From positions 558,001 through 622,000 of the forward strand of contig JAOTON010001129.1 of assembly GCA_034440635.1 (NCBI GenBank): a DNA stretch of 64,000 nucleotides, written 5' to 3'. The notes under the pieces are model-generated. The model saw only the letters and a program-made list of their open reading frames with translations, did not search any database and was not told where the DNA came from. The translations under genes and the position numbers were made by a program. Shown one piece after another: positions 35,287-46,559 of the stretch (positions are counted from its first letter, which is position 1; each line of letters starts with the position of its first letter). Source of the DNA: Lepas anatifera (lineage: Eukaryota; Arthropoda; Thecostraca; Lepadidae).

Positions 35287-36306
35287 GTGCATAAGCTTAC
35301 CTCGAAAGCGCCCCACTACAAGGGCAGTAGGCCAAAGCAAGACAAACCCTGCATGAAGTGTGGGCGGCAGCACAAACCAGACAAGTGCCCTGCAAAGAAT
35401 GCAGTCTGCTACAACTGTGAGAAGAAAGGACATTTTTCTTCAGTGTGTCGCAGTGCCCCCAGCGGCAGTGGCCAACCCAGTGGTCAAAGGCCAAGAACCC
35501 AGGACTGTAATGAACTGTATGTGTTATCTTGTAGTGACCCAAGTCAGGGATCCAAGTTAACTTGTGCAGTTACAGTCACTGCAGGTGACTTAGAGAGAGA
35601 CATTGAACTGCAGGTAGATACTGGCGCCTCATGTTCGATCCTAAGCATGAGCGCAGCCAGACAGTGGTTTAAGGGTGTCCCATATGCACCAAGTGATGCC
35701 AGATTGTTTGGGTTTGGTAGAAACCCGCTTCCAGTCGCTGGTACGTTATGGACTGTAGTAACGTACAAAGGTGTGCCAGCTCCAGCCAAGTTCTTACTTG
35801 TGGAGACAGCAGGATCTGAAGCCATCATGGGCATAGACATCATGAGGGAGCTGAATGTTACTGTTCATCCAGCCTCTCACTCAGTCTTCAAGACTGAAGT
35901 GGAGTTGCCAGCCATCAAGGGGTACGAACATGAGATACGTCTCAAGCTAGATGCTGTACCAACCGCGAACAGGATGAGGCGCCTGCCCTACTCAGTACGT
36001 GACGAAGTGTCAGCTGAGCTGAAGAGACTGGAGGACTCTGGTGTCATCGAAAAGAAAGAAGCCTCACCATGGGTCAACCCGCTGACTGTGGCGAGGAAGA
36101 TGGATGGATCCCTTCGTCTGTGTGTGGACCTGAGGGGTCCCAACGCACAGATTGTGGCAGAGACGCACCCGCTCCCCACGATGGAGGAGCTTGAGTCTAA
36201 GCTGTTCGGTGCAGTCTACAGCCGCATCGAATTGAAGTCTGCGTATCATCAGCTACGTCTAAAGGAGTCATCACGTGACGTCACAGCGTTCCTGACCCAC
36301 GATTGA
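35287..36306 (+). pseudogene. pol: gag zinc knuckles, protease and RT N-terminal part, ending at TGA
   Basis: This frame begins with two zinc knuckles (a short CX2CX3HX4C at residues ~22-34 and a canonical CX2CX4HX4C at ~41-54). The aspartic protease site DTGAS follows at ~111 and the RT fingers region from ~205. RT motif A reads SRIELKSAYHQ, so the catalytic Asp of the usual (L/I)DL is Glu (residue ~315). The frame is closed by TGA at 36,304-36,306. The downstream half is in the same frame, so this is a single nonsense codon within the RT palm, not a frameshift. The same TGA occurs in the fragment at 3286. Confidence 0.88.
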
Positions 36307-38603
36307 CTCTGGAGGTTTACCAGGGTACCATTTGGACTAGTGTCGAGTGGGAGCGCCTTCCAGAAGCTGCTCACCAACCTTCTGCATGGGATAGATGGCT
36401 GCGGCCATTATCTTGACGACATATTGGTAACGGGGTGGACCCAACAGGAGCATGATGACCGTCTTCATGAAGTGAAGAAGCGCCTCCAGAAGGCGAACAT
36501 CACAGTCAACGAAGAGAAGTCAGTCTACTCGCAGGCTGAGGTGGAGTTCTGTGGCCACCGCCTCTCCAAGCAGGGCATCGCACCCCTCACCTCTGCAGTG
36601 CAGGCTGTGTTGGACGCGCCGGCCCCAGAGAACGTCAAGGAGCTGAGGAGCTTCCTGGGAACTACTGCATGCTTCAGTAAGTCTGTGCCACAGTACTCTG
36701 CTGCAGTACAGCCCCTGTCTGCGCTGCTGCGGAAGGACTCTGTCTTCGAGTGGTCTGAGGAAGCATCAACCGCTTTCAAGAGCATCAAGGAGCTCATCTC
36801 TTCAAGCCCAGTCATCCAGCCGTTCCGCCCTGAGCTGAAGACTGTGGTGACATCAGACGGATGTGACCGTGGCGCTGGTGCTGTGCTAACCCAGATCCAG
36901 CCGTCTGGGGAGGAGAAACCAGTGGCGTACTGGTCCCGCTCCTCCAGTGATGCAGAACGTCGCTACTCAGTGTCAGAGAAGGAGGCTCTGAGTTCCGTCA
37001 ATGCTGTGGAGCATTGGCGCCTCTATTTGTGGGGACGTCACTTCGTGCTGAGAACCGACCACAGCGCCGTCACCACTCAGCTATTTCCTCAGGCTTCCAT
37101 CCGAGCCGGCGCTCGCATTGCCAGGTGGCAATCACGGCTTATGCCGTACTCGTACTCAGTGGAGTACAGACCAGGGTCCCTGATACCCATGGCAGACGCT
37201 CTGTCACGCCTGCCCCTGCCAGACACCGGACCAGAGGAGGTGGACGGCGACGAGATTGTTGCCCTCATCACAGATGACTCCGGTGGCGCCATCTCTGACA
37301 AGGAGCTGCAAACAGCGTCAGATGCTGACCCAGCTCTACAGGAGGTACGCGAGGCTATGCGTACAGGATGGCCTGAGTCGCTGTGCAAGTGTTCTGGCAC
37401 TCTGCGTGGGTTCTACCCTGTACGCGGCGAGTTTCAGGTGCGGGACGACGGGATCGTTCTCCGCAGCTCGGACCGCGTGGTGGTGCCAGCTAGTCTGGTC
37501 AACAGGTACCTGCTGCTGGCGCACCAGTCTCACCACGGCGTAGTGCGGACCAAGCAGCTCCTGAGAAGCATCGCCTGGTGGCCAGGTATGGACAGCGCCG
37601 CCGGCGATCTCGTTCGCGACTGTCGGGCCTGCCAGGGCAAGGACGCCGTCCTCTCTCAGGACGCACGGCCCGCACCTCTACAGACGGTGCCCATCCCGGA
37701 CCGCAGCTGGAGCAAGTTGGGCTTGGACATCGTCGGCCCGATTGCTGGAGCACCGCCAAGCTGCAGGTTCGCTGTCACCGCCACCAACTACTTTAGCAAG
37801 ATGCCGGAGGTGGCATTCACCTCGTCTGTCGAGACAGAGGACATCATTCGCTTCTTGAGCACGATTTTTGCGCGAGAGGGATACCCGGCAGAGATTATAT
37901 CCGACAACGGCGTCCAATTCGTCAGCAAGGAATTCACCGAGTACTTGGCCCAGCGCGGAATCCGACACGGAAGATCGTCCCTGTACTGGCCGCGCGGCAA
38001 CGCGGCAGTCGAGAGACTGAACCGAGAGCTGAAATCCTGGATCCTGAAGGCATCACAGCAGTCACCGTGTATGGCGGTAGCGTGGACAGCGCTCATCCGA
38101 CGGCGCCTGGCTCTCTACAGAGCGACGCCGCACAGCACAACTGGTGTTTCGCCATCAGAACTGCTGCATGGTCGGAAAATGCGGCTCGACTTACCTGTTC
38201 TGTCGACAGCCCAGCCGGATGTTTCGCTACAGCGCCGCATCAAGGCACAGCAGCGCCGAAACGCACGCAACTACAACCGCCGCCAGGGCGTGATGACCCC
38301 AGACATTCAACCCGGTGACATCGTTTGGGTGAAGCGGCAGGGACACGTCCCGAAGGACGTGTCACGCTTCGGACATTCTCTAAAGGTGATTCGACGCGTC
38401 GGAGACGCCATATTCGTCTTGTCAGACGGACGCAGGTGGAACGCCGCTCACCTGGCGCGTCAACGCGCCACCCACGAAGAAAGACCGCCACCACCTACCG
38501 GCGGAACCGTGGTGCCCTCTGTGCCACCGCCTGGAACCAGAGAGCGACCGCTACCTGACGGTCGCGCAGTGGCGCCACCTTCACCGCTACCAGCACCGCT
38601 GCC
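36307..38603 (+). pseudogene. pol: RT C-terminal part, RNase H and integrase
   Basis: Counting from the Met at 36,340: the RT YLDD box is at residues 24-27. RNase H has D173, E215, D240 and D286 in expected contexts. The integrase zinc finger is H395, H399, C428, C431, and the D,D-35-E triad is D463, D522, E558. A GPY/F-like C-terminal module (PGDIVWVK..G) follows. Every catalytic residue of RNase H and integrase is present. The natural C-terminus is cut off by a SINE at 38,604; the five terminal codons up to the TGA at 38,620-38,622 are SINE sequence. Confidence 0.9.
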
Positions 38604-38715
38604 TCTGAATAAGTCGATCTGATCCCCAAAATCCCTTCCAACAGGGTGAGAGTTGGCGACGCCGTATGACCCTCGCAGTTGGTGCGTCGTTAAACCCTAA
38701 CAATTATTATTATTA
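38604..38715 (+). repeat. SINE insertion in pol with 16-bp target duplication
   Basis: A 112-bp insert is bounded by perfect 16-bp direct repeats TACCAGCACCGCTGCC (38,588-38,603 and 38,716-38,731). It contains AGAGTTGGCGACGCCGTATG, shared with the SINE at 1594, and ends in an (ATT)n tail. Target duplication plus simple tail shows LINE-mediated retroposition of a 5'-truncated SINE. Confidence 0.92.
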
Positions 38716-38951
38716 TACCAGCACCGCTGCCAGCGCCGCCACCAGAGGCTGCAGCGCCATCCGATCCGCCACCTGCTGACAGACCCGGCGCAGCAGCGCC
38801 CCCTCCATCACGACCTGGACAGCCTGCTACTGGTGAGAGCTGCGGGTCGCGCCCTCCAGCCCCGCCACCAGCCGCTGGACCCCTGGCACGTGAGCTGCCG
38901 CCCTCGTCTTCCGGTCGCCGGCGGTTCAAGCCCGCCAGACTTTTAGACTGA
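38716..38951 (+). pseudogene. pol: Proline-rich pol C-terminus, displaced by the SINE
   Basis: After allowing for the 128-bp net insertion (SINE plus duplicated target), the pol frame is open to a TGA at 38,949-38,951, ending in a basic R-R-R-F-K-P-A-R-L-L-D. This proline/alanine-rich tail is the original C-terminus. It is no longer connected to the upstream frame. Confidence 0.8.
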
Positions 38952-38979
38952 TAGGGTTTCCACTTTAAGTGGGGAAGTG

Positions 38980-39186
38980 TGTAGTGTATGGAGTGATCAG
39001 CTGATTCTCGATCAGCTGACTGCTGTTTCTTGATCAGCTGACTGGCCGCCCGGCCCGATTGTTTACGTTTTGGTTTGCAGCGGTCTTTCGGAAAATATAG
39101 TTTTCAGTCTTGGCACCGACGCGGATGTTTGCGGATACGAAATGGCGACCCCGTGAAATTAGATAAGAAACTAGCGACACAACACT

Positions 39187-39189
<3 letters not shown>
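38980..39189 (+). repeat. 3' LTR of Ty3/gypsy element
   Basis: A 210-bp repeat starting TGTAGTGT and ending ACACTACA. It is preceded by a purine-rich GTGGGGAAGTG. It matches the 5' LTR with three visible differences. Confidence 0.95.

Positions 39190-39240
<51 letters not shown>
39190..39240. repeat. (TA)n tract, right half of the split microsatellite
   Basis: Continuation of the tract interrupted at 34,414 by the retrotransposon. Confidence 0.95.
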
Positions 39241-39245
<5 letters not shown>

Positions 39246-39441
39246 TTGTATAGATATATAAAAAATATAAGTGACGACATTATTCATCAAAAGATAAAAA
39301 GATATATTGCTACAACAAAAAGAAGGAGGGACCACACCTTAATCAATATTAGAACCACGCAGGATTTGGGAAACACATTGAACATTTGGGCACACACAAA
39401 AAATCTATTAGGGAGCGCACAGCACATTAGGAACACATTAA

Positions 39442-40342
39442 CACGTGCACTGGAGGGGGCCTCGAAGGCCCTCCCACCTGTTTTTCCGAGGTGGCCGGAG
39501 AACCGCTTGTAGCCGAAAAACGAAACGTGGCCACATTTAACAGAATTTAATAATGCGTCGATTGGTGAAGACTTTTTGAAAATCGGCCGAAAATTTTTTG
39601 ACTTATAGGCTTCCAAAGTCAGACCTGCATTTTGAGATCGCCGTAAACGCGCGGTCGGACCAGTTAGCTTGCATTGAAGACCGAGTGGTGACGTCATAAC
39701 GTCATATAAGCGGGACTATATGTCAATGTCACTTGACATGAAAGTCAAGGTCAAAGTAAAAGGTCACAGGTCAAGGTCATATCTGCACTTTCAAGGTCAC
39801 TGACCACTGTGCGTCCGGCCAAATGACGTTACCCCTTCTGACATATATTATGCTGTGACGTCATCGGTAGGGTACCCCAATACAAAGGTCAAGGTCAAAG
39901 GTCATTGGGAAAGGTCAATCCTCATTTCCCGCCAAACAGTGGCTACAGTGTTAGTAAAAGTGTAAATAATAAGTAGTATACCATATGGTGACCTTAAAGG
40001 TCAATGACCTTCGATGACCTTGACCAAAAAGTTGTGGGGGAAGCCTCTTTGAGACCTCTTCTCTATGAACCTTGTCCGCCTTTAGCTTATTCCCGCCATT
40101 TTCCTGCATAATCACAGCATTTACCAATCGATCCCAGCATGGCCAATATTTGACCTTTACGACCTCGTTTGACCTTGAAGATATTAACCTAGGTCAATGA
40201 AAATTGGTCATCATGTAGATCACTATAGCTCCCCCCATCTACCAAGTGGCGTTTTTCTAACCCTCTCAGTTTCCGAGATCTTAGGGGGCCTACCAGGCCC
40301 CTCCAGTGCGCGTTATTGCCAGACCCCCCTCCAGTGCGGGTG
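39442..40342 (-). mobile_element. TTAA-flanked MITE family E (901 bp)
   Basis: TTAA at 39,438-39,441 and 40,343-40,346. The left end CACGTGCACTGGAGGGGG pairs with the right end's CCCCCTCCAGTGCGGGTG. The right end has the core twice (CCCCTCCAGTG, linker, CCCCTCCAGTG) next to a GGGGCCTACCAGGCCCC palindrome. The body contains CCGAGATCTTAGGGGG, as in family A, and many AGGTCA/TGACCT half-sites. It has no coding capacity. Confidence 0.75.
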
Positions 40343-40392
40343 TTAATTGTCATTTGGGAAAAGAGGTAGGCACATAATCTAATGGACATGTT

Positions 40393-41640
40393 TTAGGGGC
40401 CCTCAGAGTTGCTCTCGTGGGTCTCCCAAGAATTAGTGTCGGGGGCCCCCGGTTTCGGTCTAGTTGGTCACGGGGCAACCACAGTTGGTCTCGTAGGGAC
40501 CTCAGAGTCAGTCTCAGGGCCCCAGGTCGATCTTGGGGGCCCCAAGAGTTGTTCTCAGGGCAAGGGGGGCGCCATGAGTTAGTCTCGGGTCCCCAGAATT
40601 GGTATCAGAGGGCACCCCAAGAGCTAATCTTGGGCCCCCCAGAGTCGGTCTCGAGTCAGTCTCGGGGCCCCTGAGTTGTTCTGGGGGCCCAAGAGTTGGT
40701 CTCGGCTCCCGCCAGAGATGGTCTTGAAGGGCCCTCAACGGCTTGTATTGGGGCCCCAGAGCTTATCTCGAAAGGCCCACAAATGTTGGTCTCATGGCCC
40801 AAAGTTTTGGTCCCAGTCCCCCAAAAGATGGCCCAAGGAAGCCTTTAGAAGTGGTGTTGGGTTGCCAGCTATATTCGCGGGCCCCAAGTGTTGGTCTCAG
40901 GAGCCTCACGATTTGTTCTTGGGGCCCCTAGAGTTAGTCTCGTGGAGGCCTCAAGAGTTAGCATGGGGACCCCATAGTCAGTCTCGGGGGCCCCAGAGTC
41001 GGTCTTGGGGGCCCCAAGGGTAGTTCTCAAGGCAGGGGGCACCAAGAGTTAGTCACGGATTGTTCTAGAGGGCATCCCAAGAGCTAGTTTTGGGCCCCCA
41101 GAGTCCGTCTCGAGTCGGTCTTACCCTTCTCCCGAGTTGTTCTGGGTGCCCAAGAGTTGGTCTGGGCCCTAGACAGAGTTGGTTTTGAAGAGCCCTCAAT
41201 GGTTTTTCACGGAGGCTTCAGAATTGGTCACGGGAGGTCCACAAATGTCGGTCCCAGGTCCGCCCAAAAATGGCCTCAGAAGGCCCTCAGAGGCGTTGTT
41301 GGGTACCCAACTGTTTTTTGTGGGCTCCAAGTGTTGGTCTCGAGATCCTCACAATTTGTTCTTGAGTGCCCAAGAGTTAATCCTGGAACCCCCAGTGTTG
41401 GTCTTGGGCCCTCAGGATTTTGTCTCGAGCCCATCTTATTTGGTCTCGGGAGGCCAGCAAGAGTTAGTCTCAGTGCCCAAACTTTTGGTCCGGGGCCCCA
41501 GGACCTCGTCTTGGAGGTCCCTCAATAGTTTATTTCGGGGGCCCTAATGCTGGGTTCGGGGCATCAAATGTTGGTCTCGAGGGCCTCGTAGTTGGTGTCA
41601 GGAGCCCGAGAGTTAGTCTTGAGAACGCCTCAGAGTATTT
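40393..41640 (+). repeat. Degenerate GGTCTC/GGGGCCCC array 1
   Basis: Dozens of imperfect ~25-45-bp units share AGAGTTGGTCTCGGGGGCCC-type sequence, with variable spacing. The open frames (repeated GPQSWSR- and LVLGPQ-like peptides) are by-products. The array starts ~50 bp after the family E right end. Confidence 0.8.
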
Positions 41641-42332
41641 TTTTCTCTGGGTCTGAAATAAATGATAAAATAATACCAGGCGTATTTATTAAAAAAAACG
41701 TTTGCAAGCTAGTTGGGTAGACAGCCAGAAAAAGTAAATTAATTATGTCAGAATGACGTCACTTGTTGGCACGTTTGTCTCCAACCAAGTAAAACCAGCA
41801 TCCCGATTTATGACTTCTTTTCTGTCCTGTCTTTTCTGTCCTGGAAGGTTTTCCAGTGGCTGGTCAGGCGATTGTTTTGCTATAATCGCTCTAGTCTGAG
41901 AGCGGACTGTCTTAGTGAGCTCTTTTACCTAATATCGTATCCTCACAGCAGTTGAAGTATGATCTCAAATAGGTCGTATATTTGATCCGACATAGGCAAA
42001 GGGAGAAATATGCCTACAGAATAAAATTTTCTGAGTGGAGAACTCATTTTTAACCATCATTCATGCGCCCATGAAGTGTCACATCGTTTAAATTATGAAA
42101 ATATTCACTGGGTGTGTTTAAATGAAAATTTTATCGGTATTCCTTCATCCCAAAAAATAGATTGGGATGGTCTGGTTGTCGTTTTGAAGAAAATATGTGA
42201 TGGATTAGTTTCCAATTGATGACCTTATTATGACCGTGTACTTTTGATTTCTTCGGGATCTTGAAATGTAGGTGATTAAATGTTTGAATGCGATGCGTAC
42301 AAAGTTAAGAAAAGCTTCATCATTCGTTTTAA
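41641..42332. other. No gene recognised
   Basis: AT-rich sequence without sustained coding or clear repeats. Confidence 0.4.
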
Positions 42333-42340
42333 GGAGTTAA

Positions 42341-42518
42341 CATTGGCGGATCCAGGAGTAAGTTTTGGAGGGGGCCAAGCCAACGTTCTGAAGTGGGGCT
42401 AAATCGCGAAAAAATAGTATTTTTTAGGAAAAAATGGTTAAAATTTGGTCTTTTGGGATAGTGTTTTAGGCTTTGGAAGGGGCCACAGCCTCTTTGGGCC
42501 CCCTTTGATCCGCCAGCG
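42341..42518. mobile_element. hAT-like MITE (178 bp)
   Basis: The ends CATTGGCGGATCCAGG and GATCCGCCAGCG are imperfect inverted repeats related to the hAT MITE at 4512. The flanking octamers GGAGTTAA and AGAGTTAT match at six of eight bases. Confidence 0.6.
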
Positions 42519-42526
42519 AGAGTTAT

Positions 42527-42911
42527 CATTTTTCATTGTATTCGTGTAGCTGCAATTATTGTGCACATGTGGTCGTGCACTTGTGTTATGGTGCAATCTT
42601 TTTATACAAATCCTGGTTGCGCCACTGGCTACGAAGACCAGGGAACAAAACAAAAACTCGAGAATGCGTTCACATTTTCCCTTTTGAACTCCTATCGGGT
42701 CGACATGGCTCTGATGTGCCACTTCCTTGCCTCAGTCATTTACGCTAGGTCGTTAGTAAGCCTTCGGGATTGAAGCATGTCTGATGTTGGTGAAATTGTT
42801 GCACTTGCACCTGGCAAGAGAAGAGCAGTGCCATGACCTTAGGTAGGTCTAAGCTATAAGCAAAGCTGTGTGTACAGAAAAGCTAAAATGTTGGGGGAGG
42901 TAATTTCTGTT
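42527..42911. other. No gene recognised
   Basis: A mixed interval between a MITE and the TTAA-element cluster, with nothing identifiable. Confidence 0.35.
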
Positions 42912-42915
42912 TTAA

Positions 42916-42975
42916 CACGCGCATCAACGGGGTCTGAGTCACCTTCGCATTGATGGGGGTGGGTACCCGCCCCTC
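42916..42975 (+). mobile_element. Family A, left end of the host copy A0 (split)
   Basis: TTAA then CACGCGCATCAACGGGG, the GAGTCACCTTCGC linker, the second core and the GGGTGGGTACCCGCCCC palindrome. The element stops at a TTAA (42,976). Its body resumes at 44,834 with TATCTCAAGAACCACG, exactly what should follow this end in family A. Two elements lie between. Confidence 0.7.
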
Positions 42976-42979
42976 TTAA

Positions 42980-43806
42980 CACGCGCATTGACGGGGGACG
43001 GGTACCCGCCCCTCCTCAGATTTTTTGGAGACAGCACAAAAACGGCGGCGCGTAGCGCCTCCATACCTACCATACCTTTTTCTTGATCATTTTTCCAACT
43101 TTTTGAAAAATTATATGACTAGATCATCTCAGGTCATGTCACCAGTACAGGTCAAGAGACCTGACCTCAAAAAAAGTTTAAGACAGCATAAGCCAGAAAA
43201 GGGTGAGCTTATCCAATTGTAACTCATATCACATAATGGGCCCACTGATTTCTCTAAAATATGTTCCGGTATATTTGATATCGATGACCTAAGGTCAGAT
43301 TCGAGCCATGAACTCTCCATTGGAAATACACGGGAAAAATTATTTTAACTAAATAACTTAGTAATGGATGATATAGAGCGTTTCTTTATGCCTTGTCTTT
43401 GCGGCTCTAATGATATGCATTTTACCTAATTTGACCTTGACCTGACCTCAGGTCAGGTAAAAATTCCCTATCTGACCTGATTTGACATAAGAAGGTCATA
43501 TTATATATCATTCGATTTGGCTTGCTGCGAGGATTCCAATGGCGTAAATTGTTTTGCTCTATCGTTACTTGTTCACCAAAAACCTACCTTTTCATGTTAT
43601 CCCTATGACGGCATATCTTGACCTCTAGTGACCTTAGATGTGATCTGAGAAAATTTTTCAAATATTTTCGATAGAGAAGTGGATCGGTTACCCATGGCCG
43701 TTTACTGTTTTTTTCGCTATCTAGCATGGTTATCGAGATGTTAGGGGGTGTGGGTACCCCCCACTCGTCAAAGCGAAGGTGGCTCAGACCCCCGTCAATG
43801 CGCGTT
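42980..43806 (-). mobile_element. TTAA-flanked MITE family A, copy A1
   Basis: TTAA at 42,976-42,979 and 43,807-43,810. The single-core end CACGCGCATTGACGGGG plus palindrome comes first and the double-core end last, so this copy is in minus orientation. The body has the family A segments TTAAGACAGCATAAGCC, CCTAAGGTCA and GCTATCTAGCATGGTT, and many AGGTCA half-sites. Confidence 0.85.
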
Positions 43807-43810
43807 TTAA

Positions 43811-44829
43811 CCCGCGCCCCACCGGGGGTCCGGCGCCACCTTCGCCCCCACCGGGGCCATCGAAGGCCTCCCCTCTAACTCCGAAAATATGGGGGTTAGC
43901 GCAAATCTGCAAAGTGCATTAGAAAGCTCGCGTGAATTCAGTAAGAAATTACTTTGCATGTTTAAGCGCTCAGGTCAATGGTTTGACCTCTAGAGGTCAA
44001 GAAAGGTCACGATAGGCTATTTTCACTCAAATATGCAATGCTTAAGAAAACTGGGCATAACTCCTATGCCATTAAAGCTATTGAGATCTGGTTAAGTACA
44101 TTTGATAGAAAATTGCCAGACCTTTTCCGCTATGTGGAACGTAAAGACCTCCCGCCAGTGCTTTGACCTCCAGAGGTCACCTCGTGACGTAATATGACCT
44201 GAGGTCACGAAAGGTCAGAAAGTGACCTTGCCGTATATCAAATGAAAGCCAGTGACAAGACAAACATGGTGGTGTTTGTTTTAGCGCTCTAGCTTAATTA
44301 GGTTAAACGTTATTGTCAAAATACTGTTTTTGACCCCTGGTGACCTTGGATGACCTTGGAAAAGTCAAAGGGCAAATATGACCCCTGGGATCCGTAAAAG
44401 GATGTCCAAAAACGCTGTTCTGAGCAGTCTGAGTATTTGCAACCTTTTTGGTGGCTTTCAGATCAATGGACAGCTTTTCCCCATGCTTTTCCAATGGGAG
44501 AGGTCGCCTCGTGACCTGACCTCAGGTCACGAAATAAAAAATCCCGGATATACACGTTGTAGATCCTGGAAGTGTCATGAAGTGTAGCAAGTTTCAAATT
44601 GATCGACTAAGAAATGTAGCTCTTATAGAGCTTCAAAGTTGAAGTGAGGTGACCTTGGTTGACCTCGCCTGGTGACCTGACCTTGGGTGACCCGGGGTAA
44701 AATTTTTCAGGGATGGTGGGAAAATGATGAAGTGAGGGATAGAGCCCTCAACCGCGGTGCTGCATTTCGTCGTTTTCCTGCTATCCCGAAAAACCTTAGG
44801 GGCCATCGATGGCCCCGGTGGGGCGAGGG
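43811..44829 (+). mobile_element. TTAA-flanked MITE family B, copy B1
   Basis: TTAA at 43,807-43,810 (shared with A1) and 44,830-44,833. The left end is CCCGCGCCCCACCGGGGG, linker GGCGCCACCTTCGC, second core CCCACCGGGG, then a GGCC-rich palindrome. The right end is GGGGCCATCGATGGCCCC followed by GGTGGGGCGAGGG. The 1.0-kb body is AGGTCA/TGACCT-rich and non-coding. Confidence 0.85.
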
Positions 44830-44833
44830 TTAA

Positions 44834-45468
44834 TATCTCAAGAACCACGCTAGATAGCGAAAAACGATAAATGGCGTTGGATAGCCCACTAAAACTCTAT
44901 CGAAAATATTTGACCCATTTTTTCATGCCACATTTAAGGTCACTAGAGGTCAAGGCATACCACGACGGCGATAACAAGTAGGAAAAGGTTTTCAGCCATT
45001 TCATCTGAACTAGTAAAGATAGAGAAACAAATCTAGACAATAGGAATTCTCGCAGCAAGCCGAACCGACTGATATAGAATATGACCCTGCTAGGTCCAAT
45101 CTAAGATTTGACCTGTCCTGCTGAGGTCAGGTCAAGGTCAAATTAGGTCAAAATATATATGATTAGAACTGCAAGGATTAGGCAAACCCAAGGCTGTTAA
45201 AATAAACCCTCTAAAACTATCCATTTCCAAGTTATGAAGTTTAGACAATGTTTCCTGTGCATTTCCAATGGAAAGGTCATGGCTTGTACCTGACCTTAGG
45301 TCATCGATATAAAAAATACCGGAATATATTTTGTAGAACTCGGTGGGCCCATTATGCGATATGAGCTTCAATCGGATAGGTTCACCCAGTTCTGACGTAT
45401 TCTATCTTAACCTTTTTTGGTCAGGTCACTTGAACTTCACTGGTGACCTGGCCTGACTTGACCCAACC
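44834..45468 (+). mobile_element. Family A, body of host copy A0
   Basis: Starts with TATCTCAAGAACCACGCTAG, the family A sequence that follows the left palindrome. It continues in order up to ...TGACCCAACC, where TTAA (45,469-45,472) is occupied by another family A element. The remaining right end of A0 is not found after it. Confidence 0.75.
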
Positions 45469-45472
45469 TTAA

Positions 45473-46343
45473 CACGCGCATCGTCGGGGTCTGAGCCACC
45501 TTCGCTTTGACGGAGGGGCGGGTACCCGCCCCCCCCCCTAAGATCTCGAGAACCACGTTAGGTAGTGAAAAACGGTTAACGGGGTTGGGTAGCCCATCCA
45601 CTTCTCCATCTAAAATATTTGACCCATTTTTTGTCAGGTCACATTTGAGGTCACTAGAGGTCAAACATGCCGTCATAGTGATAAGATGTAACTGAAGTTT
45701 TTCGGTCATTACATCTGAACAAGTAAAGAAAGAGCAAAACCTTTTGAATTGTATCAATCTTCGCAGCAAGCCGAATCGAATGACACATAATATGACCTTG
45801 CTAGGTCAAATCAAGGATTTGACCTGACCTGAGGTCAGGTCATATTATATAAGTTATCATATTATATAAGAGGTCAAGTTCACATTATATAAATGTGTAT
45901 CATTAGAACTGCTAAGATAAGGCAAATCTAATGCAATTAAAATAAACTATCTTTCACCATCTTTTCCTAAGTTATTCACTTAAAACCATTTTCCCATGCA
46001 TTTCCAACGGAGAGGTCATGGCTCGTGCCTGACCGTAGGTCATCGATATAAAAATACCGGAACGTATTTTAGAGAACTCGGTGGGCCCATTATGCGATAT
46101 GAGGCTCAATCGGTTAAGCTCACCCTGTTCCGACTTCTGCTATCTTAAACTTTTTTTCGGGCAGGTCACTTGACCTGTACTGGTGACCTGACCTGAGATG
46201 ACCCAACCTTAAAATTTTGAACAAAAGTTGTAAAAATAATGATGGAAGAGGTATGCCCAGTACGGCGGCGTACGCGCCGTCGTTTTTATACTATCTCCGA
46301 AAAACCCAGAGGGGGCGCGTACCCGCCCCCGTAAATGCGCGTG
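45473..46343 (+). mobile_element. TTAA-flanked MITE family A, copy A3
   Basis: TTAA at 45,469-45,472 and 46,344-46,347. The left end CACGCGCATCGTCGGGG has linker GAGCCACCTTCGC; the right end is CCCGCCCCCGTAAATGCGCGTG. It is complete, 871 bp, plus orientation, and inserted at a TTAA inside A0. Confidence 0.85.
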
Positions 46344-46347
46344 TTAA

Positions 46348-46559
46348 CTCTTATCTTATTGAATTATCAGATTTCCGAGATCCATTATCAGTTTGATTAA
46401 TTCTTAATAGGCTCGTGCCTGGATGTACGTGTCCAGTTGTCACCACAGAACAGTTCCTGTGTGCTGGAGAGATGATATCTGAGCGCCACCGATTCCCATC
46501 TGAAACGCTCGTGATGCAGTCGTGTGGGCCGCTTGCACTGTATAGAAAGGCACAACATT
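46348..46559. other. No gene recognised
   Basis: A short mixed interval without recognisable content. Confidence 0.35.

Larger units (their letters stand above)
34415..39189 (+). mobile_element. Ty3/gypsy (Metaviridae-type) LTR retrotransposon, complete but inactivated
   Basis: Two 210-bp LTRs enclose gag, zinc knuckles, protease, RT, RNase H and integrase in the Ty3/gypsy order (integrase last). A TGG-starting stretch three bases after the 5' LTR may be the primer binding site, and a GGGGAAG purine stretch precedes the 3' LTR. The single gag-pol layout and short LTRs resemble the Mag lineage, but this is tentative. Two frameshifts, one stop and a SINE insertion inactivate it. LTR similarity (~98.5%) suggests a recent insertion. 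Confidence 0.93.

Noticed and set aside
34961..35290. Programmed ribosomal frameshifting in gag
   Set aside because: Two shifts would be needed, back to the original frame, before the protease. There is no typical slippery-site arrangement at the second shift. Mutation or homopolymer error is simpler.
36525..38494. Minus-strand and alternate-frame open frames over pol
   Set aside because: They are shadows of the pol coding frame with no motifs of their own.
40417..41547. Several open frames of 60-120 codons with GPQ/SWS/LVLGP repeats
   Set aside because: They come from the degenerate GGTCTC/GGGGCCCC array; no frame is preferred.
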